From NCBI RefSeq assembly GCF_000312425.1, contig NZ_HE997181.1, positions 4,945,788 to 5,009,787 on the forward strand: a DNA stretch of 64,000 bases, read 5' to 3'. The position numbers and the translations under genes were made by a program. Source of the stretch: Reyranella massiliensis 521 (GTDB lineage: Bacteria > Pseudomonadota > Alphaproteobacteria > Reyranellales > Reyranellaceae). Each line of letters starts with the position of its first letter. The first letter of the stretch is position 1. Under the pieces are notes generated by a model. It worked only from the letters and a program-made list of their open reading frames with translations, ran no database searches and had not been told where the DNA came from. This document shows positions 1 through 8,998 of the stretch, piece by piece.

Positions 1-609
1 CCGGAACGCATTGCCGCCACGCAGCGACTGGCCGAGCTGCAGATCAAGACCGGCGACAAGAAGAAGGCGATGCGCACGATCGAGCGCGGCTGGGCCGTGG
101 CGCCGCATCCCGATCTGGTGCCGCTCTACCTCGAAGCCTCGGACGAAAGCGAAGCGCTGAGACGGATCGGCGTGGTGCGAAAGCTGGCCGACCAGAACCC
201 GGACGATATCGAAAGTCACATTGCCTTGGCGCAGGCGTCGCTCGACGCGGGTCTGTGGGGCGAGGCGCGGCGCCAGCTCGAAATCGCCGCCGGCACCAAT
301 CCGCCGGTGCGCGTCTGCCGCCTCATGGCCGAAGTCGAGGAGCGCGCGCAATCCGATCCGGCGAAGGTCCACGACTGGCTGGCGAAGGTCGCCGATGCAC
401 CGGCCGACCGCAGCTGGCGCTGCACCGCGTGCGGCGCTCATCACGAAACCTGGCGGCCGGTCTGCGAGAGCTGCGGCGCCTTCGGCACCCTGCAGTGGCG
501 CGCACCGGGTACCTATGGCCATATCCTGCCGCCGGAGGTGCAGGCTGCACCCGCACTTTCCGCTCCGGCGCCGGCTCCGGCGCCGCCACCTCCTTCTGCG
601 GGGGCCTAG
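1..609 (+). CDS. HemY-like tetratricopeptide protein, C-terminal part (5' end outside window)
   Basis: The reading frame is open from base 1 and stops at 609, so only the last 202 residues are present. The visible part is a helical TPR-like repeat region, then a zinc-ribbon-like module with two CxxC pairs (C-T-A-C and C-E-S-C, about residues 141-163 of the fragment), then a Pro/Ala-rich tail. TPR repeats followed by a rubredoxin-like C-terminal ribbon are typical of the HemY protein encoded after hemC/hemD in alphaproteobacterial heme operons. Family knowledge puts it at the inner membrane, with an unclear role in heme synthesis or envelope assembly. The N-terminal membrane part cannot be checked here. 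The next gene starts on the base after the stop codon, which suggests co-transcription. Confidence 0.75.
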   Translation, partial: PERIAATQRLAELQIKTGDKKKAMRTIERGWAVAPHPDLVPLYLEASDESEALRRIGVVRKLADQNPDDIESHIALAQASLDAGLWGEARRQLEIAAGTNPPVRVCRLMAEVEERAQSDPAKVHDWLAKVADAPADRSWRCTACGAHHETWRPVCESCGAFGTLQWRAPGTYGHILPPEVQAAPALSAPAPAPAPPPPSAGA

Positions 610-1626
610 ATGTTCGAGACCACTCTTGCCGGCAGCCTGCCCAAGCCGGCCTGGCTCGCCACGCCGAACGTGCTGTGGGCACCTTGGACTCTCTCCGGTG
701 CACCGCTCTTCGAAGCGAAGGACGACGCGACGTTCCTCGCGATCCGCCGCCAGGAAGAAGCCGGGCTCGACATCGTGAGCGACGGCGAGCAGGCGCGGCA
801 GCATTTCGTGCACGGCTTCCTGGCCGAGGTCGACGGCGTCGACTTCGGCAAGAAGGTCCGCATGGGCATCCGCAACAATCGCTACGATGCCGATTGCCCG
901 ACCGTGACGGCACCGCTCAAGCGTCGCCGGTTCGTGCACGAGCGCGAGGCGCGCGTCGCCCGCGCCGCGACGTCGCGCAAGCTCAAGTTCACCCTGCCCG
1001 GCCCGATGACGCTGATCGACACGCTGGCCGACGGTTACTACGGCGACCGCGTGAAGATGGCCTTCGCCTTCGCCGAACTGCTGAATCAGGAAGCGAAGGA
1101 GCTGGAGAATATCGGCGTCGACGTCATTCAGTTCGACGAGCCCGCTTTCAACGTCTACCTGAAGGAGACTGTGGACTGGGGTGTGCCGGCGCTCGAGAAG
1201 GCGGCCGAGGGCCTGAAATGCACCACCGCCGTCCACATCTGCTACGGCTACGGCATCGAAGCCAACATCAAGTGGAAGGAAACGCTGGGCGAAAGCTGGC
1301 GTCAGTACGAAGAGACCTTCCCGGCTCTGGACCGCAGCTCGATCCAGCAGGTGTCGCTGGAGTGCCGCGAGAGCCACGTGCCGCCGGAACTGATGAAGCT
1401 GCTCAAGACCAAAACGGTTCTGGTCGGCGCCATCGATGTCGCCTCGGAGACAGTCGAGACGCCCGAGCAGGTCGCCGAAACGCTGAAGCTCGCGACGAAG
1501 TTCGTCGATCCCGAACGCATCCAGGCCTGCACCAACTGCGGCATGGCGCCGATGACGCTGGGCGTCGCCTACGGCAAGCTGCGCGCCCTCGCCGAAGGCG
1601 CTGCGCTGGCGCGAAAGGCTTTCTAG
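610..1626 (+). CDS. MetE C-terminal-like methyltransferase (cobalamin-independent methionine synthase II family)
   Basis: This 338-residue protein matches only the C-terminal catalytic barrel of MetE, not the full two-barrel enzyme of about 750 residues. The zinc ligands expected for the family are visible: a His-X-Cys pair in VHICYGYG, a Glu in SLECRES, and a Cys in CTNCGMAP. The start LAGSLPKP is also typical. Members of this short family (COG0620) are usually annotated as 5-methyltetrahydropteroyltriglutamate-homocysteine methyltransferases. Their real methyl donor and acceptor are often unknown, and some act on other thiols. The ATG directly follows the TAG of the upstream HemY-like gene, so translation is probably coupled. 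The substrate is therefore left open. Confidence 0.8.
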   Translation: MFETTLAGSLPKPAWLATPNVLWAPWTLSGAPLFEAKDDATFLAIRRQEEAGLDIVSDGEQARQHFVHGFLAEVDGVDFGKKVRMGIRNNRYDADCPTVTAPLKRRRFVHEREARVARAATSRKLKFTLPGPMTLIDTLADGYYGDRVKMAFAFAELLNQEAKELENIGVDVIQFDEPAFNVYLKETVDWGVPALEKAAEGLKCTTAVHICYGYGIEANIKWKETLGESWRQYEETFPALDRSSIQQVSLECRESHVPPELMKLLKTKTVLVGAIDVASETVETPEQVAETLKLATKFVDPERIQACTNCGMAPMTLGVAYGKLRALAEGAALARKAF

Positions 1627-4302
1627 CTAAGGCGTCCGCGGAAGCCGCTGGCGGAGCGCATAGAGCACGTCCAGCGCCTCGCGCGGCGACAGCTCGTCGG
1701 GATTGACCTCGGCCAGCGCCTTCTCGACTTCGGATTCCTTCGTCTTGCCCGAACCACTGGCTGGCCGGGCCGGAGCAGCGGCAAACAGCGGCAGGTCGTC
1801 GGCAAGCTTGGTCACCGCGCCCGACTGCTCGCCCTTCTCCAGCACCGCCAGCACTTCCTCGGCCCGCGTGACGACAGCCGCCGGCAAGCCCGCGAGCTGG
1901 GCGACATGGATGCCATAGGAGCGGTCGGCGGCACCCGGCGCCACTTCGTGCAGGAACACGACTTCGTTCTGCCACTCCTTCACACGCATCGTGTAGGGCG
2001 CCAGCGCAGTCAGCCGTTCCTTGAGCGCGCCCAGCTCGTGATAATGGGTGGCAAACAAAGCGCGGCTCTTGTTGACGTCGTGCAGATGTTCGAGCGTTGC
2101 CCAGGCGATCGAGAGACCGTCGAAGGTCGCCGTGCCGCGGCCGATCTCGTCGAGGATGACGAGGCTGCGCGCCGTCGCCTGGTTCAAGATCGCGGCGGTC
2201 TCCACCATCTCGACCATGAAGGTCGAGCGGCCGCGCGCCAGGTCGTCGGCAGCGCCGACGCGGCTGAACAAGCGGTCGACGATGCCGATGGTCGCCGTCC
2301 GGGCCGGCACGAAGGAGCCGGCCTGCGCCAGCACGACGATCAGCGCGTTCTGGCGCAGGAAGGTCGACTTGCCGGCCATGTTGGGGCCGGTCAGCAGCCA
2401 GAGCCGCCGCTCGGTGCCGAGATCGCAATCGTTGGGCACGAAGCCTGCGCCGCCCTGCTTGGACAAGGCTGCCTCGACCACGGGATGGCGTCCGCCTTCG
2501 ATGGCGAAGGACGGCTCGTCGGTAAGCATCGGCCGCACGTAGTTGCTGGAGACCGCCAGCTCCGCCATCGCGGCAGCAACGTCGAGGGCAGCGAGCGCGC
2601 GGCCGGCGGCGGCGATGGCCGTCGACACGGCCATCACCCCGGCGACGAGTTGCTCAAAGATCGCCAGTTCCAGCGCCAGCGCCTGATCAGCAGCGCGGCC
2701 GATGCGGGTCTCCAGATCGGCAAGCTCGGCGGTGCTGTAGCGTGTCGCATTCGACATCGACTGCCGCCGCGTGAAACCGAGGGCTGCGATATCGAGCTTG
2801 TCGGCGTGCGTCGCCGTCACCTCGATATGATAGCCGATCATGTTGTTGTGACGGATCTTCAGCGAGGGGACGCCGGTCGAGGTCCTATATTTGGCTTCCA
2901 GGGCCGCGACGGTCTTGCGGCTGTCGTCGCGCAGGGTGCGTTGTTCGTCGAGTTCGCTGCGATAGCCCAGACGCACGAAGCCGCCGTCGCGCGTCAGCAG
3001 GGGCGGTTCGTCCGCCAGCGCTTCGGCGAGAGCCGCGACCGTGGCCTTGTGCCCCGAGCAATCCGCCACGATGCCGGCGAGCGGTGCGGGCGGGGGCGCC
3101 AGCGCTTCGGGCTCGGCCTTCAACGATTCTGCGAGCGTCTCTCCCGACTCAAGCCCATCGCGCAATGCTGCGAGATCGCGCGGACCACCGCGGCCGACGC
3201 TCAACCGCTGCAGCGCCCGCTCGATGTCCGGCGTACGGCGCAGCGCCTCGCGGACACGCTCGCGCACCGCCGGCCGCTCGACGAACAGCTGCACCAGGTC
3301 GAGGCGCCGCTCGATTTCGGGCCGTTCGGTCAGAGGTGCTGCGATACGTTCGGCCAGCAGGCGCGCGCCCGGTCCGGTCAACGTGCGATCGATGGTGGCG
3401 AGCAGGCTGCCGTCGCGCCGTCCGTCGAGGCTGCGCACCAGTTCAAGGTTACGCCGCGTCGCCGGGTCGATCTCCATCGTGCCGTCGGCACGTTCGCGGC
3501 GCGGCGGCGAGAGCGCCGGCCGCTTGCCGGCCTGGGTCAGTTCGACATAGTCGAGCAGCGCGCCGCAGGCCGCGATCTCGGCCCGCGAGAAGCTGCCGAA
3601 GCTGTCGAGGGCGGCGACATTGAACGCCGTCTGCAGGCGCTTGCGGGCATTGTCGCTGTCGAACCGCGCCGACGGCAGCGGCGTCAGGACGGAATTCCAT
3701 TCCTCCAGCACCGTCTTCAGGGGTTCGCGTGCCAGCAGCCGGTCGGGCACCAGCAACTCGCCCGGCGCCAGCCGCGCCAGCGCGGCCGCGACCTGCCCCA
3801 GCTGCAGCGGTTGGGCGGCGAAATCGGCCGTCGACAGGTCGAGCCAGCCCAGCGCCAGTTCGCCCTGCGCTTCGGCAAGGGCGGCGAGATAGTTGTGGCT
3901 GCGCGCATCGAGCAGCGCGTCCTCGGTCAGGGTGCCCGGCGTGATGACGCGCACCACGGCGCGCTCGACCACCGACTTGGCGCCGCGCTTCTTGGCCTCG
4001 GCCGGGTCCTCGACCTGCTCGCATACTGCAACTTTGAAGCCGCGGCGGATCAGACGCGACAGATAGGCCTCGTGGCTGTGCACCGGCACGCCGCACATCT
4101 TGATGTCTTCGCCAAGATGCTGACCGCGCTTAGTCAGTGCAATATCGAGCGCCGCCGAAGCCTTCACCGCGTCGTCGAAGAACAGCTCGTAGAAATCGCC
4201 CATCCGGTAGAAAACCAGATGGTCCGGATGCGCGGCCTTGATCGCCAGATACTGGCGCATCATCGGCGTGGCGTCGGCGGGAATGGCGGAACTGTCCGGC
4301 AC
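1627..4302 (-). CDS. mutS: DNA mismatch repair protein MutS
   Basis: MutS recognises mismatches and recruits MutL. The mismatch-reading Phe-X-Glu motif is at residues 37-39 (FYE), the Walker A loop GPNMAGKST at about 639-647, and the Walker B/signature DEIGRGTATFDG begins at about 718. The total is 891 residues, a normal length. The frame stays open upstream to an ATG at 4449, but I place the start at a GTG at 4302. It has a strong GGAGGAG ribosome-binding site just upstream and gives the usual short N-terminus before the MMRQYLAIK segment. The extra 49 upstream residues look like untranslated leader. The gene converges on the MetE-like gene with no gap and diverges from maeB across about 175 bp. 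Confidence 0.96.
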   Translation of the reverse strand: MPDSSAIPADATPMMRQYLAIKAAHPDHLVFYRMGDFYELFFDDAVKASAALDIALTKRGQHLGEDIKMCGVPVHSHEAYLSRLIRRGFKVAVCEQVEDPAEAKKRGAKSVVERAVVRVITPGTLTEDALLDARSHNYLAALAEAQGELALGWLDLSTADFAAQPLQLGQVAAALARLAPGELLVPDRLLAREPLKTVLEEWNSVLTPLPSARFDSDNARKRLQTAFNVAALDSFGSFSRAEIAACGALLDYVELTQAGKRPALSPPRRERADGTMEIDPATRRNLELVRSLDGRRDGSLLATIDRTLTGPGARLLAERIAAPLTERPEIERRLDLVQLFVERPAVRERVREALRRTPDIERALQRLSVGRGGPRDLAALRDGLESGETLAESLKAEPEALAPPPAPLAGIVADCSGHKATVAALAEALADEPPLLTRDGGFVRLGYRSELDEQRTLRDDSRKTVAALEAKYRTSTGVPSLKIRHNNMIGYHIEVTATHADKLDIAALGFTRRQSMSNATRYSTAELADLETRIGRAADQALALELAIFEQLVAGVMAVSTAIAAAGRALAALDVAAAMAELAVSSNYVRPMLTDEPSFAIEGGRHPVVEAALSKQGGAGFVPNDCDLGTERRLWLLTGPNMAGKSTFLRQNALIVVLAQAGSFVPARTATIGIVDRLFSRVGAADDLARGRSTFMVEMVETAAILNQATARSLVILDEIGRGTATFDGLSIAWATLEHLHDVNKSRALFATHYHELGALKERLTALAPYTMRVKEWQNEVVFLHEVAPGAADRSYGIHVAQLAGLPAAVVTRAEEVLAVLEKGEQSGAVTKLADDLPLFAAAPARPASGSGKTKESEVEKALAEVNPDELSPREALDVLYALRQRLPRTP

Positions 4303-4477
4303 GAAACTCCTCCGCGCCCGGTCTAGCACAGGCGACCGGGCGGGCCATGTGGACGACAGGTGGACGATATCCGGGGGCCGGATGCCGATATGAAAGGTGG
4401 CGTTGCAGCGCGGCATGGCCTGCTGGCACAGACCTTGGATTGCCGCCAATATGCCACCTCAACCGGGAGAGAAACGT

Positions 4478-6775
4478 ATGGCGAGCAGCAGCTCGGAAGC
4501 AATGGTCAATGAAATGGGCGATCTCGACGGCGATTCGCTGCGCATGCACCGCGAAGGGCGGCCCGGGAAGATCGAAATCATTGCCACCAAGCCCTTGGTC
4601 ACGCAGCGCGACCTGGCTCTGGCCTATTCCCCGGGCGTCGCCGCTCCCTGCCTGGAGATCGCGAAGAACCCGGACACGGCCTACGACTACACGGCCAAGG
4701 GCAATCTGGTCGCGGTGATCTCCAACGGTACGGCGGTGCTGGGCCTGGGCGATCTCGGCGCGCTGGGCGGCAAGCCGGTGATGGAGGGCAAGGCCGTCCT
4801 CTTCAAGCGCTTCGCCGACGTCGACTGCATCGACCTCGAAGTCGACACCAAGGATGTCGACCAGTTCGTGAACTGCGTGCGCTACCTCGGACCGACCTTC
4901 GGCGGCATCAACCTCGAGGACATCAAGGCGCCGGAATGCTTCATCATCGAGCAGCGCCTGCGCGAGCTGATGGACATCCCGATCTTCCACGACGACCAGC
5001 ACGGGACCGCGATCGTCTCGGCGGCCGGCCTGATCAATGCGTTGCACCTCACCGGCCGCAACATCAAGGACGTCAAGATGGTGGTGAACGGCGCCGGCGC
5101 CGCCTCCATCGCCTGCATCGAGCTGGTCAAGGCCATGGGCCTGCCGCACGACAACGCCATCCTGTGCGACACCAAGGGCGTCATCTACCAGGGCCGCACC
5201 GAGGGCATGAACCAGTGGAAGAGCGCCCACGCAGTGAAGACCAAGGCGCGCACGCTGGAAGAGGCCATGAAGGGCGCCGACGTCTTCTTCGGCCTCTCGG
5301 TCAAGGGCGCGGTGACCAAGGAGATGGTCCAGTCGATGGCGGCCAAGCCGATCATCTTCGCCATGGCCAATCCCGATCCCGAGATTACGCCCGAGGACGT
5401 GAAGTCGGTGCGCGCCGACGCCATCATCGCCACCGGCCGCAGCGACTACGCCAACCAGATCAACAACGTCCTGGGCTTCCCCTACATCTTCCGCGGCGCG
5501 CTCGACGTGCGGGCGCGGACCATCAACGAGGAAATGAAGATCGCTGCCGCCGAGGCACTGGCCAAGCTCGCCCGCGAGGACGTGCCGGACGAGGTCGACC
5601 GCGCCTATTCCGGCCGCCGCCTGCGCTACGGGCCCGACTATGTCGTGCCGGTGCCGTTCGATCCGCGCCTGATTTCCTTCGTCTCCTGTGCGGTGGCGCA
5701 GGCCGCCATGGATTCCGGCGTGGCCCGCAAGCCGATCCCCGACATGGCGGAATACCGCCGCTCCCTGTCGGGCCGCCTCGACCCGACCAGCCACTGGCTG
5801 CAGAGCCTGTTCGAGCAGGTGAAGGCCAATCCGCGCCGCATCGTCTTCGCCGAGGGCGAGGAGGAACGCACCATCCGTGCGGCCGTCATGTTCCGCGACA
5901 ACGGTTACGGCACGCCCATCCTGATCGGTCGTGAAGAGCAAGTGCGCGAGACCATGAAGGCGCTCGGCATCAACGACGAGTCGGGCCTCGAAATCCACAA
6001 TGCGCGGCTCTCGACCCGCAACGCGCCCTACACCGACATGGTCTACAAACGCCTGCAACGCGACGGCTTCCTGCATCGCGACGTGCAGCGCATGGTCAAC
6101 CAGGGCCGCAACGTGTTCGGCGCCTGCATGGTGGCGATGGGCGACGCCGACGGCATGGTGACCGGCATCACGCGGCGTTTCCCGGAGTGCTACGGCGACG
6201 TCAAGCGCGTGATCGACATGGAGCCCAACAAGGTGCCGATCGGCTATTCGATCATCGTGTCGCGCCAGGGCACGGTGTTCTTGGCCGACACTTCGATCAA
6301 CGAGACGCCCAGCCCCGAGCAGCTTGCGACCATCGCCAAGCAGATGGCGAAGAATGCGCGCACTATGGGCCACGACCCGCGCGTCGCCTTCCTCTCCTTC
6401 TCCAACTTCGGCAGCCGCGAGATCGAGCGGATCGACCGCATCCGCAAGGCAATCCGTCTGCTCGACGCCGAGGAAGTCGACTTCGAGTACGACGGCGAGA
6501 TGCAGGCCGACATGGCGCTCGACTACGAGCTGCTGCGCTCGACCTATCCGTTCTGCCGCCTCACCGGCCCGGCCAACGTGCTGGTGATGCCGGGCCTGCA
6601 CTCCGCCCACATCTCCTCGCGACTGATGCAGTCGCTGGGCGGCGTGACGGTGATCGGCCCGGTGATCGACGGGCTGCAGAAGCCGGTGCAGATCGTGCAA
6701 ATGGGCGCCACGGTGAGCGACCTGGTGAACCATGCTGCCCTCGCCGCCTACGGCGCGCTCAGCAACGGTCGTTAG
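4478..6775 (+). CDS. maeB: NADP-dependent malic enzyme with phosphotransacetylase-like C-terminal domain
   Basis: The enzyme oxidatively decarboxylates malate to pyruvate with NADP, linking the TCA cycle to pyruvate and NADPH supply. Its 765 residues show the MaeB layout: an N-terminal malic enzyme domain (LAYSPGVAAPC around residue 50, then a lysine-bearing YTAKGNLVAV, and NAD-binding segments such as NGAGAASIA) and, from about residue 440, a phosphate acetyltransferase-like domain. In this family the C-terminal domain is thought to be regulatory, sensing acetyl-CoA, rather than catalytic. An in-frame ATG exists at 4397, but the ATG at 4478 follows a GGGAGAG ribosome-binding site and gives the family N-terminus. 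The LysE-type gene begins 12 bp after the stop. Confidence 0.95.
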   Translation: MASSSSEAMVNEMGDLDGDSLRMHREGRPGKIEIIATKPLVTQRDLALAYSPGVAAPCLEIAKNPDTAYDYTAKGNLVAVISNGTAVLGLGDLGALGGKPVMEGKAVLFKRFADVDCIDLEVDTKDVDQFVNCVRYLGPTFGGINLEDIKAPECFIIEQRLRELMDIPIFHDDQHGTAIVSAAGLINALHLTGRNIKDVKMVVNGAGAASIACIELVKAMGLPHDNAILCDTKGVIYQGRTEGMNQWKSAHAVKTKARTLEEAMKGADVFFGLSVKGAVTKEMVQSMAAKPIIFAMANPDPEITPEDVKSVRADAIIATGRSDYANQINNVLGFPYIFRGALDVRARTINEEMKIAAAEALAKLAREDVPDEVDRAYSGRRLRYGPDYVVPVPFDPRLISFVSCAVAQAAMDSGVARKPIPDMAEYRRSLSGRLDPTSHWLQSLFEQVKANPRRIVFAEGEEERTIRAAVMFRDNGYGTPILIGREEQVRETMKALGINDESGLEIHNARLSTRNAPYTDMVYKRLQRDGFLHRDVQRMVNQGRNVFGACMVAMGDADGMVTGITRRFPECYGDVKRVIDMEPNKVPIGYSIIVSRQGTVFLADTSINETPSPEQLATIAKQMAKNARTMGHDPRVAFLSFSNFGSREIERIDRIRKAIRLLDAEEVDFEYDGEMQADMALDYELLRSTYPFCRLTGPANVLVMPGLHSAHISSRLMQSLGGVTVIGPVIDGLQKPVQIVQMGATVSDLVNHAALAAYGALSNGR

Positions 6776-6787
6776 ACGCGCCCGGCA

Positions 6788-7405
6788 ATGGCGCTGCAGA
6801 CCTGGTGCCTCTATCTCGGCGCCGTCGTACTGATCGCCTGCACGCCGGGGCCGAACGTGCTCTACGTCACCACCCGAAGCATCCGCTTCGGGCTGGGGCC
6901 GGCTTCAATCGGCATGACGGGATGTCTCGTGGCGCTCGTGCTGATGCTCACGGGTTCGGTCGCCGGGCTGAGTGCGCTTCTACTGGCGCTGCCGACGGCC
7001 TTCGACGTCCTGAAGATCGCGGGCGCCGCCTATCTGGTCTATCTCGGCATTCAGCTCTGGCGCGAGCCGGTCGAACCCGCCTCGGCGCCATTGCCGACTG
7101 GCACGTCGAAGACAGCGCTGTTTCGCGATGGCTTCCTCGTGGGCATCAGCAATCCCAAGCTGCTGATCTTCGCGGCAGCCTTCTTCCCGCAATTCATAGA
7201 GCCCTCGACAGCGTGGATGCCGCAATTCGCCCTGATGGTCGCAACCTTCGTAGGCGTCGAGCTTTTCTTCTATTGGATTTACGCGCTCTCCGGCCGCAAG
7301 CTCGCGGACCGGCTGATGCACGGACTCTGGCGGCGCCGGATGAACCGGGCCAGCGGCCTGGTCTTCATCGGATTTGGCGCCGCCCTGCTCCGCTACAAGC
7401 CCTGA
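6788..7405 (+). CDS. LysE/RhtB family amino-acid exporter
   Basis: This 205-residue, very hydrophobic inner-membrane protein has about six predicted membrane segments. It carries the LysE-family signature ACTPGPNVLYV near residue 20 and the typical GISNPKLLIFAAAFFPQF segment in the second half. Family members export amino acids such as lysine, threonine or homoserine lactones. The substrate cannot be read from sequence. It lies 12 bp after maeB on the same strand, so it is probably co-transcribed, although the two functions are not obviously linked. It converges with the Rnk-like gene, the stop codons being 7 bp apart. Confidence 0.88.
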   Translation: MALQTWCLYLGAVVLIACTPGPNVLYVTTRSIRFGLGPASIGMTGCLVALVLMLTGSVAGLSALLLALPTAFDVLKIAGAAYLVYLGIQLWREPVEPASAPLPTGTSKTALFRDGFLVGISNPKLLIFAAAFFPQFIEPSTAWMPQFALMVATFVGVELFFYWIYALSGRKLADRLMHGLWRRRMNRASGLVFIGFGAALLRYKP

Positions 7406-7412
7406 CAGACCG

Positions 7413-7811
7413 CTACGGCTTCACCGTCACGACAGTAAGCTCATGCTTGCGGCCGTCGCGCGCCGTCCAGGAGATCGACTGGCCCTCGGCAAGCCCGATC
7501 AGCGCGGCACCGACCGGCGTCATCACCGAAATCTTGTGTGCGTTGCTGTCCTCGTCGACCGGATAGACCAGCGTTTCCGTCCGCTCGCGCCCGTCGTGGG
7601 ACCGGAACGTCACCGTCGAGCCCATGCGCACCACGTCATCCGGCACGCTGCCATCCTTCACGATCTTGGCGCGTTCCATCTCGTTCAACAGCTCCTCGGC
7701 GACTTCGGGAAGGCGCTCGAGCGAGGCGGTGGCAAGATCGGTCAGCCGCTCATAGTCTGCGGCGCTTACGACGATGTTGGGAACCGATCGGTTCCGCACG
7801 ACTGCGGGCAT
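7413..7811 (-). CDS. Rnk/GreA-type nucleoside diphosphate kinase regulator
   Basis: This 132-residue protein has a short N-terminal helical region and a C-terminal GreA/GreB-like domain (GSTVTFRSHDGRERTETLVYP, then the ISVMTPVGAALIGLAEGQSI hallmark). That is the Rnk arrangement, a shortened Gre-factor relative that binds RNA polymerase. The frame extends upstream to 7901, but the ATG at 7811 has an AGGAGC site 8 bases before it and begins with the typical MPAVVRNRSVPNIVV. Rnk was named for an effect on nucleoside diphosphate kinase levels in E. coli. The direct target here is presumably RNA polymerase, which is inference from family. Confidence 0.83.
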   Translation of the reverse strand: MPAVVRNRSVPNIVVSAADYERLTDLATASLERLPEVAEELLNEMERAKIVKDGSVPDDVVRMGSTVTFRSHDGRERTETLVYPVDEDSNAHKISVMTPVGAALIGLAEGQSISWTARDGRKHELTVVTVKP

Positions 7812-8050
7812 CGCTGATGCTCCTGCTCTTAGAAAACGATTGAATGTGAAAGAACTGTCAGCAATCGCGCACGGCGATTGAGTGCCCCGATACCGGGACA
7901 CGATGAGCCGGCTCGGGGACTACGCTTCCGCGATCGGATGGTTCCGCCGCGGCACCAGGGAAAGGACTGCCGAGAAGTTCATACCCTAAGAGGTAAGCCC
8001 GCGCGCGCGGGCTTTCAAGCCCGATCGCGCTTTCACCCCGGCAGGGGGAG
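7812..8050. other. Intergenic region between the panE and rnk-like genes
   Basis: These 239 bp sit between two minus-strand genes. I found no convincing open frame. The region should hold the promoter of the rnk-like gene and the end of the panE transcript. Its only clear structure is the palindrome at 7995-8014. Confidence 0.5.
7995..8014. terminator. Perfect 20-bp palindrome, possible transcription terminator
   Basis: AAGCCCGCGC is followed directly by its exact reverse complement, giving a very stable GC-rich hairpin 36 bp after the panE stop codon. Neither strand has a clear T-run after the stem. It could act as a terminator or a transcript-end stabiliser, but this is inferred from position and structure only. 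Confidence 0.35.
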
Positions 8051-8998
8051 CTACTTCGTCGGCTTGCCCAGCCCGCCCCGCTCGCGCCGTGCCTCGTAGG
8101 CCTGGACCACCGCATAGGCCGTGCGCAGATGCGGTGCCGCAATGCCGTACTTGCGCGCCCGGCCCAGCATGTCACCGATCACGTGCCGGCCTTCGATCTG
8201 GCCGCCCTTCTCCAGGTCGCCCAGCATCGACGCCGCGAAGCCCGAACCGCGCTGCGTGAGGTAGGTCTTGAGATTGGCGATGCCCTTGTCGCCCGGATCG
8301 AACCCTTCAGCAGCGGCCACCTTGCGGCATTCCTCGACCGTCTCGACCATCAGCGCTTCGCCTTCATCGGCCGTCATGATGTCGCCGGTCGTGCCGCGCA
8401 GCGTGCAACACATCGCGGCGAGCGAGGTCAGCATGATCCACTTGTCCCAGAGATCCTGGTTGATCTTGTCGTTCAGGCCGCCGTCGATGCCGGCCTTCTT
8501 GCAGGCCGCGTCGAGATCCTTCAGCGACTGGCGCGCCGACTGGCCGGAACGTTCGCCGAAGGAAACGCCGGCGAACGGGCTGGTGTGCAGCACCTCGCCG
8601 TTGGGACCCAGCATGCCGCCGATGCGGGCCAGGCCACCCGCAACCTTGTCGGCGCCGAACTTGGCATCGAGCACGCCGAAATGCGCGTGGCCGTTCAACA
8701 TCGGCACGATGGTGGTGTTGGCGCCGACCGCCGGCGCGATCGAGTCGATTGCCGAGTCGAGGTCGTAGGCCTTGCAGGCGAGGATCACGACATCGTACGG
8801 CCCGCCGTCGCTGCCCTTGGTGACGACCTTCACGGGCAGCACCGCATCACCCTTGGGGCTCTTGATGACCAGGCCCTCGGCCTTGACCTTTGCCGCACGC
8901 TTCTCGCGCAGCAGGAACGTCACGTCGGCACCGGCCTGATGGAGACGCGCGCCGAAATAGCCGCCGACCGCGCCGGCACCGAGAATCAGGATCTTCAC
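8051..8998 (-). CDS. panE: 2-dehydropantoate 2-reductase family protein (PanE/ApbA)
   Basis: The 315-residue NAD(P)-dependent reductase has an N-terminal Rossmann fold with KILILGAGAVGGYFGARL and the family motif MLNGHAHF near residue 95. The C-terminal ketopantoate-reductase domain includes the WDKWIMLTSLAAM segment with the catalytic-type lysine. PanE makes pantoate for coenzyme A, but the family contains several paralogues of unknown substrate, so the exact reaction is not certain. The start is a GTG at 8998: it overlaps the TGA of the upstream HAD gene as GTGA, and an AGGAG site lies 9 bases upstream. The longer open frame to 9253 runs inside the HAD gene and is not used. Confidence 0.85.
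   Translation of the reverse strand: MKILILGAGAVGGYFGARLHQAGADVTFLLREKRAAKVKAEGLVIKSPKGDAVLPVKVVTKGSDGGPYDVVILACKAYDLDSAIDSIAPAVGANTTIVPMLNGHAHFGVLDAKFGADKVAGGLARIGGMLGPNGEVLHTSPFAGVSFGERSGQSARQSLKDLDAACKKAGIDGGLNDKINQDLWDKWIMLTSLAAMCCTLRGTTGDIMTADEGEALMVETVEECRKVAAAEGFDPGDKGIANLKTYLTQRGSGFAASMLGDLEKGGQIEGRHVIGDMLGRARKYGIAAPHLRTAYAVVQAYEARRERGGLGKPTK

Noticed and set aside
1906..4326. 806-codon plus-strand open frame opposite mutS
   Set aside because: Antisense shadow of a high-GC gene. The composition is Arg/Gln/His-biased with no domain, while mutS has all its motifs on the other strand.
4130..6733. 867-codon minus-strand open frame opposite maeB
   Set aside because: Low-complexity His/Gly/Asp-rich translation with no family resemblance. 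maeB on the plus strand is clear.
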